From the NCBI GenBank assembly GCA_963978895.1, contig OZ022241.1, positions 15,318,356 through 15,382,355 of the forward strand: DNA of 64,000 nucleotides, written 5' to 3'. Every line of letters begins with the position of its first letter. The stretch's first letter is position 1. The position numbers and the translations under genes are program-made. Shown here in pieces: positions 12,284 to 23,775 of this stretch. The notes under the pieces were generated by a model. That model saw only the letters and a list, made by a program, of their open reading frames with translations, made no database searches and was not told the DNA's origin. Origin of the DNA: Erpobdella octoculata (lineage: Eukaryota; Annelida; Clitellata; Hirudinida; Erpobdellidae).

Positions 12284-12403
12284 TAGATATTATATCTATG
12301 GTTGAGGTATTATATCTAAATTATATCTATGGTTGAGGTATTATATCTATATTATATCTATGGTTGAGGTATTATATCTATATTATATCTATGGTTGAGG
12401 TAT
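12284..12403. repeat. 31-bp tandem repeat, about 4 copies
   Basis: Units starting GGTTGAGGTATTATATC begin at 12300, 12331, 12362 and 12393, exactly 31 bp apart. It lies about 500 bp downstream of the Teashirt stop codon, in the expected 3' UTR or 3' flank. Confidence 0.92.
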
Positions 12404-12900
12404 TTCGTGGGCGATTAAAAACATTTATAAACTGTATTTACAAGGATGTTTAATACAAATGAAATTGAAGTTTTGCGGTTTTAAATTAAAAATAATAATC
12501 AGCCGATGAAGATGAATAAAATTATTTCCAACGCTCAGTTACCGCTTCACCTGATCAGCGATGTCCGTTCCGTCATCCGCAAAAACCACGCTCATAAACA
12601 GATGAAGCAAGAAGTGCGAGCGCCAAATATTTCATTCGGAGCGAATTCATATCAGTCGATGAGTTGACAAGTGAACTTATTCAACTGAAAAGTAAATGGA
12701 ATAAATACAATTCGTACCATTCAAATAATGGCAGCGATACCGATTTGATAATTGCAAGTTTTAGTTAATAAAAAGTGAATAGATTACAAATTCATTCACG
12801 GTAATCATGTCATTAAAAATAAAGCAGCTTGCTTGTAGAAATTCGACATCAAATAATTAGATAAAAAAATTGTGTTTGTTTGAAAACAGTTTTTTTGGTA
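12404..12900 (-). other. Putative 3' UTR/3' flank of the Teashirt gene
   Basis: AT-rich sequence after the minus-strand stop codon at 12901-12903. No unambiguous AATAAA was found on the minus strand; a weak ATTAAA lies near 12449-12454. The 3' end of the transcript is not determined. Confidence 0.35.
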
Positions 12901-15900
12901 CTATTGCACCTGTTGGCAGGATCGAGCCCCCGTAGACAGACTGTCTCCGATTGGCAACGTCGATGGCTGACATCTGGTCAAGTGAAGAGCATTTGTTGAT
13001 ACTTGTTGAGACTGGTCGCTATCATCGACATCATGCTCCGTTTCTTGGTGGTTTGCTGTCTCGCCTTTGTCAGCGTCGTCTTCTTCATCATCGCCAGTTC
13101 GATCAGCAGGGATGTCGTTGTGGTTCAACTGGACGTCGCGAGGTTCGGATGTTGTTTGCTGTTTTTGAGATTTATCAGAAAACAGCTGATCATTATTTTG
13201 TATTTTATGACCAATTTTGTCCCTCACAATGGCGACCTCGTTTGTTCTCTCTTCAGCATAATCACGAGGTTCAGGTTTGACTGTTATTAAAGTCGGTGAA
13301 CGTTCAGCAATGCCCGGATGTAATCGATTGTCACGGTAAGAAGTTTGAGAACCGCTTGAACCGAATCTGTGATCAGATTTTATTGGTGACTGTTCGTTGT
13401 TATTTTCGGTTGCGTAGCTGGAAGTTAAGTTCTGCTTGGCAGCGTAGCTCAAGAGATAGGAATTGAAATAACTTTCTTCCGTCGTAGGCAGAGAGTTCAC
13501 TTGAGGAGACTTGTCAGAAAGGTTGTCATTGCTGAAAAACTTGGAAGCCAACATTCTGATGGAATCTAAAGAGTTGTTGAGGCAAGGTGGAGTCATAGGC
13601 TTGTTTTCCTTACTATCACCTGGAAAATGCTTATGAGATTGGTTTTCATCTTTTTGAAAATGCTTCGACGTTTTTCCTTGATGAAAATCTGTGACCTCGT
13701 TTGCATTGTCTGATTCCAGATCAACGTCTTTTTCAGTTTTTATATTGATTTGCTGATTCCTTTCCTCTAATGCAAATTCATCAGTAGCCGATGAAGACTC
13801 AGAACTAATGGTAAATCTGGTTTCTGTTTTGTTATCTGAAGATTTAAAGTCATTTCTAACGGGAGGATAGCCCATCTGAATCGACGTCGATCCCGTTTGA
13901 GAAGAGGAAACTGAATTGGATGGCCTCGATGTTTGAATCTTTTTGCGCTTTTTCAAAAGCTCTTCTGAAGTTTGAGACTGATCTGATGAACGCTTTTTGT
14001 TCTCAATCTTGTTACTACTAGCAGTGGCGTTACAATTATTATTATTATTATTATTATTACTATGTCGCACTGGCATTCTTGAATCGCGTAAAAATGCATT
14101 ATTGTAAACGTTCTCTAAAACAGGAGCGGTAATCAAGCAGCGCGAAGCAAACGACGGAAAAGGTAAAGAGCTTGGTGTGTGCAGACTTTGGGAAATTTTC
14201 GAAAAACTGCTCTCGATGAAATTTTCCATGGCCTTCAAAGATGAAGCTCCATCTACTCCATATGGCAATGGAGATACGAGATCGAGGGATTTTTTATTCA
14301 AATTTGTTTTACTACTGCTTCTTTCCTTATCGCCGTCTTGACGGCTTTTACCGCTGGCGAAAGAAAATTGTGGAGTTAAATACTTTTCAGTCAAGCTGGA
14401 CAACGACGACTTGGCGACAGGTGTTACAGCTTCATTCTGATGAGTCTTTGTTACAGTTGGTTTTGGAAGTGGCTTGCCGCTTCCACGATAATCGTGTTTT
14501 TGGTTAACTGCATCATCTGAATAAGATTTAGTACCGCGAATCTGAGGACAGTTAAGGTTTTTAGGAGAATCGGTTTTAACTGCTTGTTTTGCCAGTCTTT
14601 CCTGGAAAAGAGTCAAAGCTACTCCGTCAACTGGTTTAATCTCTTCACAGTTCTCAGTCATTTTCTTGAGCATTTTCTTATACGAAGGAAAGTCTAGCAT
14701 TTCTGTTATTCCAAACTTGAGAGGACTTTTCCAGTCGGACTTGCTTTTGTCACTAGAACTCTCGCTGTCACTCGTCCTAGATGCTGGAGGTTTATTAACA
14801 GGTCTTTGTTCGTTTGTCTTTTTGTCTAGTGCAGGTATTTGTCCAGAAGTACATTTCGAAGAAGTGGCTGAGGTGTCACTAATATTACTCGGTGCAGCTG
14901 TTGAGGTGTTGATAGACAGTGACGACGATGGTTTTTGTTGGTCAGTCGTCAAGCCGGGTTTCGGTAGCCAATTTCTGTTATTAGAATCGCTAAAATCTCC
15001 ATCGGCTTTGACTATATTGATGTAATGCTTCGTTTTAACCATGTGCACTGTCAATTCGGGAAGTGATCTGAAGGAAGTTCGACACTGTATGCATCTTAAA
15101 ATCATCTCAGTTTGTTCTGGTCCTTGAGATATCCAGACATCCTGGCCTCTGACTAACTTCGGCAAGTCTTCTGCTGTGTCCAGTTCTAAAAATTCTGGAG
15201 TATGTCCAGTTTCTTCGACGTGCACCGTTAGTTGAAAAAGGTTGCTGTAAGTTATGCCACAACTGCATTTTTGGTTTGTATGCACTTTTTTCTTGTCTGC
15301 TGTTGTTTGCTGACTAACTTCAGAAGATGTTTGACTAGACGGATTTTGAGAGCCGTTGCCATCAGGCTTGAGTTGAAGTGAATTGAAATTCTGCATTTTC
15401 TTTCTCTGGAGTTTCTCTAAACGTCGATCATGCAGGGAAAGTTTTGATTTTTTGGATTCTACAGACGGCTGGGAGTGATGCGTTTGGTAACTTCTGTCTC
15501 CAGACGATTCAGATTTTTCAATGACACCATTTCTGGGCCTCTTTGTTGGCGTTCTGTTTTGTTCGTAACTGCTTGGCATTTTTCCTTGATGAACTGACCG
15601 ATTTGTTTCACAGGAGGTAACCATTTGTTTCAGTGACGAGATCTCATTGAGAGGCTTATTATGGCTCGTTGAAGAACCAATCGACGGAGATTCTGTTTCA
15701 AATCCATTACTAATTCCCTGAGAGTGGCCTTTGGTCTTTAAATGTTCGTACATGGTGTGCTTGAAGTAACTGTAACCCACGTTATTGAAATAATTAGCGC
15801 CTTGGAACTTTGAAGTCGAACCTGTTAGCATCGGTGAATTTTCTCCAAATTTGGATTGCAGCTTTAACAAAGAAGCAGAACCAGATATAGCACTTGCTTG

Positions 15901-16155
15901 TCCTTCGTTCTCAAAGATTTCACTACTGCTCTTGTGGCCATATCGTTTCGTGGAAAGATCTAACGGCTCTTCATTTTGTTCAGAATTTACGTAATTACCA
16001 GAGCTGGTGGTGGTAGTAAGTAAGAACTGATCCTTGAAGTCCTGGGTTCCTCCAGTTCCGGTTTTGGAATTGCTGCTATATCCACTTCCTACGTTTGATT
16101 TGAGCAAATAACTGTCGCAAGTTCTGTAGGCATCTCTGTTTTCAGGTATGTGGTG
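12901..16155 (-). CDS. tsh-like: Teashirt/Tiptop-family zinc-finger repressor, exon 3 (last)
   Basis: Encodes residues 344-1427 of a nuclear transcriptional repressor. The acceptor TTTGAACCTGTAG (ends 16156) joins in phase 0, so the exon starts HHIPENRDAYRTC; the stop is TAG at 12901-12903. PLDLSTK at about residue 407 is a CtBP-binding motif of the type known in Teashirt proteins. Zinc finger 2 (about 698-720) is C-x2-C-x12-HM-x4-H, the Teashirt signature, with LTVHMVKTKHY. Finger 1 (about 640-661) has the matching LTVHVEETGH end, but its first cysteine pair is C-x-C instead of C-x2-C. I see no third finger and no homeodomain, although insect Teashirt has three fingers and vertebrate TSHZ has a homeobox. 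The remainder is Ser/Gln/Asn-rich and probably disordered, with an Asn run encoded by (ATT)n near 14037 and an acidic stretch DDEEDDAD near the C-terminus. The family call rests on finger spacing and PLDLS, and is strong. Confidence 0.9.
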   Translation of the reverse strand, partial: HHIPENRDAYRTCDSYLLKSNVGSGYSSNSKTGTGGTQDFKDQFLLTTTTSSGNYVNSEQNEEPLDLSTKRYGHKSSSEIFENEGQASAISGSASLLKLQSKFGENSPMLTGSTSKFQGANYFNNVGYSYFKHTMYEHLKTKGHSQGISNGFETESPSIGSSTSHNKPLNEISSLKQMVTSCETNRSVHQGKMPSSYEQNRTPTKRPRNGVIEKSESSGDRSYQTHHSQPSVESKKSKLSLHDRRLEKLQRKKMQNFNSLQLKPDGNGSQNPSSQTSSEVSQQTTADKKKVHTNQKCSCGITYSNLFQLTVHVEETGHTPEFLELDTAEDLPKLVRGQDVWISQGPEQTEMILRCIQCRTSFRSLPELTVHMVKTKHYINIVKADGDFSDSNNRNWLPKPGLTTDQQKPSSSLSINTSTAAPSNISDTSATSSKCTSGQIPALDKKTNEQRPVNKPPASRTSDSESSSDKSKSDWKSPLKFGITEMLDFPSYKKMLKKMTENCEEIKPVDGVALTLFQERLAKQAVKTDSPKNLNCPQIRGTKSYSDDAVNQKHDYRGSGKPLPKPTVTKTHQNEAVTPVAKSSLSSLTEKYLTPQFSFASGKSRQDGDKERSSSKTNLNKKSLDLVSPLPYGVDGASSLKAMENFIESSFSKISQSLHTPSSLPFPSFASRCLITAPVLENVYNNAFLRDSRMPVRHSNNNNNNNNCNATASSNKIENKKRSSDQSQTSEELLKKRKKIQTSRPSNSVSSSQTGSTSIQMGYPPVRNDFKSSDNKTETRFTISSESSSATDEFALEERNQQINIKTEKDVDLESDNANEVTDFHQGKTSKHFQKDENQSHKHFPGDSKENKPMTPPCLNNSLDSIRMLASKFFSNDNLSDKSPQVNSLPTTEESYFNSYLLSYAAKQNLTSSYATENNNEQSPIKSDHRFGSSGSQTSYRDNRLHPGIAERSPTLITVKPEPRDYAEERTNEVAIVRDKIGHKIQNNDQLFSDKSQKQQTTSEPRDVQLNHNDIPADRTGDDEEDDADKGETANHQETEHDVDDSDQSQQVSTNALHLTRCQPSTLPIGDSLSTGARSCQQVQ

Positions 16156-16613
16156 CTACAGGTTCAAAGAAATGAAAAAGTCATTATTACAAATTTTAAC
16201 ATCACTTTAGAAAAGTAAATATAGAAATCCTATTAATTTTTCTTTTAAAAATTTCATTTTCTATTTTCCAAAAGTATATATTATAAGTTATTCACAATAT
16301 AATAGCATTCATAACAGTAGAGTACTCATATGGCCCAAATAGCTCACTATAACACTTCCGAAATGCTTAAGTGGCTTGACGCCACGGTAAGCCACGGTAC
16401 AACATATGTATTATTATATATTTTAAAACCTATGTATTATAATATATTTTCAAACCTATGTATTATTATATATTTTCAAACCTATGTATTATTATATATT
16501 TTCAAACCTAAGTATTATTATATATTTTCAAAAGGCATTAAGACATGTCAAATGTGCATGACATCAATTATACAACATTAGATAGACATTTTAAATAGCT
16601 AAAAAATGCATAC
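16156..16613 (-). other. Intron 2 of the Teashirt gene, with 26-bp repeat
   Basis: A 458-bp intron: donor AAAA then GTATGC at 16613, acceptor CTGTAG at 16156, phase 0. Positions 16401-16533 hold about five copies of a 26-27-bp AT-rich unit (ACCTATGTATTATTATATAT then TTTCAA). Confidence 0.85.
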
Positions 16614-17602
16614 TTTTGTTTGAAAAGATGAAGGAGATTGCAGGGAACTTCTCGCCTCTCTGACCAATTTGCTTCTAACAGCAGTTACCGGCGTAGTCAG
16701 CGATTCGACAAAAGACTGCAGCCTGTTTACGTGGCTCTCCACCGTGTAGTTCGGTGAACGACCGGCGGCACGAGACGAGGAAGACGACGAAGATGACGAC
16801 AGCGGCGCCACGTTGTAGAAGCCGAATGTGGTGACGTTGCCGCTGCTATTCTCAGAGCCATTACTGTAAGGACGGTTGGGTGAATAGGTCTTCGATCCGG
16901 GCGACGAGAGTCCATTACTTATATCGTCGCAGTCAGAGAGTGTTGGCGGTTGTTCTTGAAGTGTTGCTGGTTCGAATTTCTTCTCAGCAATACATCTATC
17001 ATCGTCATGTTCTCCATCTTCATAGCAGCCGCCCGGTATGAGCTTCGAAAAGTTATTATTGTCTTGTTGTAAGCGACGTGTATTTTGGCGATTACTGGTT
17101 GTGATTTTGTCATCGATTCTGAGTTTGTTACCACTCTCATAAGCGTCCGTGTTGTCAACATCTTCACAAGGCTCGCTCTTGATAGGATGAATCAGCTCTG
17201 GAAGCAGCACAGGCAATCTCAGATCTGGACTGGTTCGACTGGAACGTGCTTTGTTATCGTTCTCTATTTCCAAAGTTGGTACAGTGGTAGGATAAATATT
17301 ATCTGGTTTGGAGTTCAAAGCACACAAAATGTTCGTTTTACAACTTTCAATGGCAGACTGTTCATTCATTTCTTTCGTTTCTTTGGTCAATGGCTCACTT
17401 CTCTGTTTTGTGACAGAAACAACTGGTAACTCATTATCATCTAACGTCGCTATGTTTTCGCACAAAACATAACACAAAATCGGGCTCGGGGAAGAAGGGC
17501 AATTGCCAGCTTTGGCATTCAAGATATCTTCGTCCTCAGACTCTTGTAATAATTCCTGCTCAACATTTGACTGCTCTTCTGGCAAGAGACTGTCGATGTC
17601 TT
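16614..17602 (-). CDS. tsh-like: Teashirt/Tiptop-family zinc-finger repressor, exon 2
   Basis: Encodes residues 14-343. The acceptor TTTTTCAAAG (ends 17603) is followed by AA, which completes a GAA codon with the last G of exon 1, and the frame then reads DIDSLLPEEQSNVEQELLQE. The exon runs open to FQTK and the donor GTATGC at 16613. The sequence is acidic at its start (ESEDEDILN), then Ser/Asn/Pro-rich, with a polyserine run near residue 285 and no recognisable zinc finger. This matches the long, poorly conserved N-terminal part of Teashirt proteins. The first ATG-like start seen in this exon would be a TTG, so the true start must lie in an upstream exon. Confidence 0.85.
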
Positions 17603-17609
17603 CTTTGAA

Positions 17610-18600
17610 AAATAAAAATAATTAAGAAAATGATTAAAGCCAGCGTAAGTATCACTTATAAAATACAATAAAAAGATTATTAAAACAATTTATAATTTGT
17701 TTTATTAATAATAAAGCAACTACTAAAATAAAAGCATAACAATATAAAAGAACCCCTGTGGCTTTAAAAATGGACCATAAAGAAGTCGTAAAGTATATCC
17801 GCAAACCTGCCCTGAAAAAAGCTCAAAAAGCAAGAGACAAAAGGAAAAGCAAATTTACCTGAGTCTCAAGACGAAGACAAAATAATAAAGAAAGTCACAC
17901 AGACACAGAGACGTTTATTGAAGAATCACACACAGACAGATAGAATCAAAATCAGACACAAATATTTATAGCAGTATAGTCTTTGATTGACATTTTATGA
18001 TCTTTAGAGTAGCAAGCGAGCGAGTGATTGATTGTTTGATTGAATGGCCTGACTGAATGATTGATTGACAGTCAGATTGCACGAATATCGAATTGAATCG
18101 CAATTGAGAAAAAAAAGTTGGAAAAAATTAATTCGTAAATTTAAAAAATGCTGTGAAAACATTCTTTTAAGTCAACCGACCGACTTCAGTCGCTTTTTTC
18201 ACAAACTCTTTCAAATTTAAAAACCATCAAAGCAGCCAAAATTACATAAAAACTGCGATGAAAGAAGCCAACGAAGTTTTTTTAAAGAAAAAAAAACTAA
18301 AAAAAAGAGAGAAGTGTTCGATTTTCTTATACGAGCCATGGAAGTAATATAAATTATTTAGCACAAAGCAGGACCAAGTCGTAGAAGCAGGCTTACAATG
18401 ATTTGTATCCAGGTCGTTCTTGTATGGACGTTTGTCATATCATCAATTGCTGTTCTTCCCAATCCCACTCATGAGGGCTAGGTCTTCAATATTCTCTCTC
18501 TCCCTCTCCTTTTCTCTCATTCATTTGTTCTCCTCTATCTTCCTCTGAAGACTGTATGTCTTTCAACTGTCTTCTATTTTATGAGGCATATTTTTTATGT
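17610..18600. other. AT-rich intronic sequence, nothing named
   Basis: Includes a stretch rich in GATTGATT-type motifs at about 18018-18072 and a CT-rich run at 18495-18545. No exon recognised. Confidence 0.5.
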
Positions 18601-18689
18601 TTATTATCCTCTGGTGGAATATGTGTAACAACAGCACGCACAGCAGTACGCGTGCATACGCCCCAACACCGAGCCAACACGGCGCTTCT

Positions 18690-19036
18690 AAAAGTCAAAG
18701 GCTGTAGAATGTCCTGCTCCTATCCGGGCCAAGATGGGGTCGTTGTTGGGTCGTAAAAGGCGATTTAAGTTGTATGGGTTTTGGAAAGATGACGCAGAGA
18801 AGGAGAGGGGAGTGATGACGCCAACACGGTGTGGAAATTTACATAGTACTTCCATGGATATTTTTATATAACAAGATATCCATGGTACTTCCTACAAATC
18901 TTGAAGGAGTTGACTGACCTTTAATTTTGTTACTTCCTAGTTTTTTAGGAATACTTGCCGGTTTGAAGAATTGAACCGAGTTGACGTCATAATAAGTTTC
19001 AAGTGCTCTACCAACTGAGCCATCCTTGTCCAGCAA
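18690..19036 (-). mobile_element. tRNA-derived SINE
   Basis: On the minus strand a tRNA-like head lies at about 18955-19030. It has an A box TGGCTCAGTTGG (near 19010-19021), a D-stem GCTC/GAGC, and a B box GGTTCAATTCT with one mismatch to consensus near 18970-18980. The anticodon arm is not foldable into a normal tRNA, so this is a SINE head and not a working tRNA gene. The body further along contains AAATCGCCTTTTACGACCC at about 18747-18765, resembling a core I recall from widespread invertebrate SINEs. An inverted repeat around ATCCATGG lies at about 18851-18885. The 3' end and target duplication were not resolved. Confidence 0.6.
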
Positions 19037-20213
19037 AGAGCAGCATTGGCATAAGCAGGAGTTGTTGTAAAAGTTAATAACATAGGAGAAAAGTTATTTG
19101 TGTTGATAGAAAACCTGGGTATTTTAGCTGACCAGCTATACCTGGGTTTGTTGTCACAGCAGCATTCGTGATGGAAGCTGCAATAGCGTCAGTGACGACC
19201 ACATAACTGGGAAAGGAGCGAATATAAAAAGGATAATAAGCAACAAAGCACCGGCCGACTTAACTGCATGGATTCAATCTTAAAAGGGGAGCGAGAGAGA
19301 TTTTATGAACGGTTATAAAGCAGTCTTTATTTCTTTTCATTATCATCTTCAGAATACGCCCCGCGAGCATGCCCGAAAGCAATAAAGGTTCGCCTCAATG
19401 AATACCAACCTATACAGCGAGAGTTCCTTTTTACTCCCCCGGTTGAGCGTGTTTAGTGTGAACGAACGAATGGATGTTTTCGCTTGTGTCTCGAATGAGG
19501 TCTACAAAAAAGTCTACATCATTTTTCGTAGTTTAATAAACTTCTGGACGATGAGGAGGACGGTAAGTATGTTCAGATTTATCTTTCGCGTGAAACCCAG
19601 GAGAGGATGTGCTTTTAAAAAACAAAATGTTTGCTGATCTGAATTCTCTTCACAGCTTTTTAATTGTAGCATATTGTGATTATTGTGTCTATATGACCCA
19701 GATTAGGAGCAAGGCCATAGTCACACATACCGACATCGAATGCTATCTTACTTATTCACTTACTAGTAGTGCAGTACATCTGTTTAGCGCAACCGTCAAT
19801 ACAATTAAACAAGTCAATTAATTAAAAATAAAGACTAGTTAAATAATTTCAAAGATTCTCAAAGTAAAATATAAAATAAAATAGAAACAGGTTTAAAAAT
19901 GTGTGGTTGAATGATAAAAAATAGTGAACAAATTTATACCAACGATGGAGCACATTATTCGGTTATAATTTAATTAGTTAAACTTGATTAGACGATCGAA
20001 ATACAGCACGTACTTCAACAGCGTGTACAGTGTACAATAAGTACATGCATTCTCGTACACAAGGGCAAAGTAGTGTTGCTAGCATTTTCACTGAAGTAAT
20101 AAAAAAAGCATAAATAACTACAAGTCTGTCTTAATGCAGACGTGTTCAGGTAATAAATTAGCAGGGCAGCTCTTTTTTTCTTACTCACTCACTTAAATAC
20201 CTACCTACATAAT
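19037..20213. other. Intronic sequence with a TGTAC cluster
   Basis: The interval 20000-20062 contains five GTAC motifs in about 60 bp (CACGTACTT, GTGTACAGTGTACAA, AAGTACATG, TCGTACAC). A short GC-richer patch lies at 19350-19400 (CGCCCCGCGAGCATGCCCG). No exon recognised. Confidence 0.4.
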
Positions 20214-20412
20214 CATTCATTCATTCATTCATTCATTCATTCATTCATTCATTCATTCATTCATTCATTCATTCATTCATTCATTCATTCATTCATTCAT
20301 TCATTCATTCATTCATTCATTCATTCATTCATTCATTCATTCATTCATTCATTCATTCATTCATTCATTCATTCATTCATTCATTCATTCATTCATTCAT
20401 TCATTCATTCAT
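20214..20412. repeat. (CATT)n microsatellite, about 50 copies
   Basis: Nearly perfect tetramer array, followed by degenerate ATCC/ATTC sequence. Confidence 0.97.
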
Positions 20413-20468
20413 CCATCTATCCATGCGTATATGTATTCATTCACACGTCTGTCCGTCTTTCCACCCAT

Positions 20469-20747
20469 CGGAAACGGATCCAGGGAAGTGGGGGATGCAC
20501 CCCCCCCCACCAGGCTCCCAATTAAAAGATTTGCTAGAAAACCCGGTTTTTAGAAAATGACATTCGTTGAAAGTAAAACAGTTGAAAAATACCTACGATT
20601 ACTCCCCGGGTCACCAGTTGTTTTATAGAAGTGTTTGCAAATTTTTGGAAAAATTCCTACGACTACCCCCCCCCCACCCTGTCATCAGCTTTTTTGATAA
20701 ACATTTTGGAGGTGCATCCTCCCCAGGGATTTCAAGATCCGCCACTT
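20469..20747. mobile_element. 279-bp hAT-type MITE
   Basis: Imperfect inverted ends (left ACGGATCCAGGGAAGTGGGG then GATGCAC; right, reversed, GTGGCGGATC then CCTGGGGAGGATGCAC) are flanked by the 8-bp direct repeat CCACCCAT (20461-20468 and 20748-20755). The flanks are themselves ATCC-like, so the duplication could partly be chance. The interior contains two copies of a motif of the form GAAAAATxCCTACGACTAC, and a related motif occurs in the elements near 23.4, 37.4 and 52.6 kb, marking one MITE family. Confidence 0.65.
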
Positions 20748-20907
20748 CCACCCATCCATCCAGTCATCCATACGTATATTTATTCATTCACACGTCCGTT
20801 CGTCCTTCCATCCACACATCCATCAATGTATTCATTCGGTCACCCATCCATCCCTACTTGCATTCATTAAATCCATCTAGTCATTCCTTTATTAATCTAT
20901 CTATCTA

Positions 20908-21022
20908 CACACACACATACACACACACGCACACACACACACACGCATACACATACATACATACATACATACATACATACATACATACATACATACATAC
21001 ATACATACATACATACATACAT

Positions 21023-21057
<35 letters not shown>

Positions 21058-21089
21058 TACATACATACATACATACATACATACATACA

Positions 21090-21118
<29 letters not shown>
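20908..21118. repeat. (ATAC)n with embedded (AC)n
   Basis: Compound microsatellite: (AC)n, then ATAC repeats, a second short (AC)n at about 21038-21056, then ATAC again. Confidence 0.95.
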
Positions 21119-21123
<5 letters not shown>

Positions 21124-21702
21124 ATTATAATTATACCTACAATCACCGATTCACCCCAATCGTCCATCCGTACAAAAAATTATGTCATCCAGTCCTATAT
21201 TTATCTATTTGTTAACAAATGCCTCAAAATTATATCAAATGTATTTCAACTTTTAAGACAAGAACCGCATTTTAAGCTCATTCGCTTATGTTATCGCCGA
21301 AATTTATTTGATTGAACACCCTGAACATCAGAAGAATGTACATTTCATCACGTCCTCATGAAATCCAGGTCAACAAGCTGGATGGATGGATGGACGGACG
21401 GATGGATGAATGGACGGATGGATGGACGGATGGCTGGATGGATGGATGTACGGATAGAGGGATGGATATGTAGACAGGTTACAAACCATTACACCAACAA
21501 ATAAGCAAAAATATTGACAAAACGATGGTCAAAACAAGATTGAATAAGTAAAGGAACGTAGAGATGAAAACATAATAATATGGCATCCAGACGAACGTCA
21601 TGTTAGACTCATAAAAAGTCATAAAACTGTTAAAATCCAATAAATCTTTACTTGCGGCTTATCACATGCTCTTTCTTTCTTTGTTTCTTTCTCGTTTCTC
21701 CA

Positions 21703-21733
<31 letters not shown>

Positions 21734-22465
21734 CCAACTATCTCTCTCTCTCTCTCTATCTCTTTCTCGCTATTTCTTTCTTACTCACTTTCTCTCTTTT
21801 TTCCATCTTTTTTCACCACATTGTCTTCATTCATTTCTTTCGTTGTGTCCTTCTGTTTCTCAAGCTTTGTTCTTCCAATACGCTCCAACAGTCTCTTACG
21901 AGCTTTAAGCATTTCTTTTAATGATTTTAGAAGCAAGCCGTTCAGAGTTTCAGAGCTGTCGTTACGCGAGCCTCGCAGGACGAGAACTGGCGATGTGAAG
22001 ACGACGAGATCAAAGCTGACGCGAACATGACTGAAGAACACGTCGCCGTCTTTGTGAACATGAAGGATTTCAAAAATATGAAAACCAAAGAAGCATTATT
22101 ATTATTATGTCGGTCGGATTATAAGCGACTAATTGTTCTGAGAGTACGAAAGAGTTGAGATATTAATTAAGAGAGAAAACGCATGACAGTCTCCTAGTTT
22201 GTAGTCGGAGGACTACAATCAGACAATCAGAGACCAGGAAAGGAAAATCCATCATGGAGTGCAAGCAGAACACCCGGAAAGAGCAAAATGAAAGTGATAA
22301 TCAAAATGCGAGGATTTTTTTATTAATTCAATATCCGTATAATTCAATTCAATGGAAAAATATTTTTTAATTATTTATTCAATGTTATCTTTAAATATCT
22401 TTTCTATGGTTTTCAACTAGAAAGATGGAATTCAGTGCAAGGTCTTGAAAAGCTGTTCTAAAGTA
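21119..22465. other. Intronic sequence with degenerate GGAT and CT runs
   Basis: A degenerate GGAT/GGAC array lies at 21378-21470 and a (CT)n-rich tract at 21701-21790. The rest is unremarkable. Confidence 0.6.
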
Positions 22466-23289
22466 CAGGGACGTAAATTGGGGGGGGCAGGGGGGGGCAT
22501 TTGCCCCCCCCTGATTTTCAAAATTTGAATTTTTTTTTACCTAGAGTTTACTATATATTTATTTAATTTTAACTTTACTTAACCTAATGATGATGCAATG
22601 CGTATTGGAATCTTTCCGGCGTGTATAGACAATTCGCCCCCCCCATGATTTCCAAAATTAAAAATTTTTTTTACTTAGATTTTACTATATAATATGTTAA
22701 TTTTAACTTTACTTAACCTCGTGATGATTCAATGCATATTGGAATTCTTTTTGCGTGTGTAGACAATTTTATATCTTAGCTCGATGCTAGATTTACCAAT
22801 AACTGCAGAGTAATAATTTGTGTATCAGTGTTGGTCCAAAGATTAGCTGTTTTCTGTGCCAAAATACAATCAGCGAACTCGTGGAACTTTACCATATTAG
22901 TGGTATTGATACAATGTTGATTCCCTCACAGTTGTCTACATCAAAGTTATTATTTATTACACAAAAATAAAACAAAATTATACCCACCCCATTTTGGACA
23001 TCTTTTTTACAAACTTTTATTTAGGTTACAATCTTTGTTTGTGTGTGTGTGTCTCTCTGTACTCAAATCTTGCAAGTGAAATTTAACCAGCATTTTGACT
23101 AGCTAGGAAGTTGAAACTTTCAGCATAGCTTTATATTTGATGAAAATACATGAGTTAATTTTAAAAAAAACTTTGAACATCTTTTGCATTTCTAAATTGA
23201 ATGTATTTGAAATCAAAGTTTGTGTTGAAAAACTCGTTTCTCCTTTACTGGTTTTATGCAATATTATTAAATCATTCATCCCCCTTATA

Positions 23290-23515
23290 CCCAGTGGCAC
23301 GTGGCGAATCCAGAATTTTCTGGTGGGGGATTCACTTCAGAAATTTTTTTATATTCTCTTCCAACAAGCTGATAACCGGTAAGGGGTAGTCGTAAGTATT
23401 TTTCAAAAAAATTTTCAAAGACTTCCAATTTTTCCTCCCAAAAAGCTGCGGTCGTTTTCCAAAAACAAGGTATTATACCCAAAAAATTTCAATTGATACT
23501 CTGATGGGGGATGCA
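23290..23515 (-). mobile_element. Fragment of the hAT MITE family, nested
   Basis: Starts near CAGTGGCACGTGGCGAATCC and carries, inverted, the AGTACTTACGACTAC-type motif and the CAGCTTGTT-type motif shared with the MITEs near 20.6 and 37.4 kb. The right end is unclear, so I treat it as partial. It lies inside the 22466-23827 element. Confidence 0.4.
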
Positions 23516-23539
23516 TTTCCACATCCCTCTCTGCTTGTA

Positions 23540-23775
23540 CCTACGTATTTATATAAATGTAAAAGGTAATGTGTGTGAGAGCATTCGTTTATCACATCCA
23601 AGACGCAGGAGCAATTTTAACAACATTTGGCATGCAGGTAACTTCATTGATGAGAAAATTTTGAAAAATTACAAAAAAATCTGTTATTTCTTTGACATTT
23701 CATTGGCAAAAACGAGACAAAACTAAGCACACAAAAACCCGGACAACACCGGGTAACCCTGTCAGTAAGCTATAT
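23540..23775 (+). mobile_element. Decayed Helitron-like element, low confidence
   Basis: A TATATAAATG-type start, a hairpin CCGGACAACACCGG near 23740-23753, and an end CCCTGTCAGT that resembles a Helitron CTAGT end with changes. No termini are intact. Confidence 0.3.

Noticed and set aside
12951..15025. Plus-strand open frames opposite Teashirt exon 3
   Set aside because: They are antisense shadows of the zinc-finger coding exon.
18955..19030. Functional tRNA gene on the minus strand
   Set aside because: A and B boxes and the D-stem are present but the anticodon arm cannot form a 7-base loop and the acceptor stem does not pair. It fits a SINE head.
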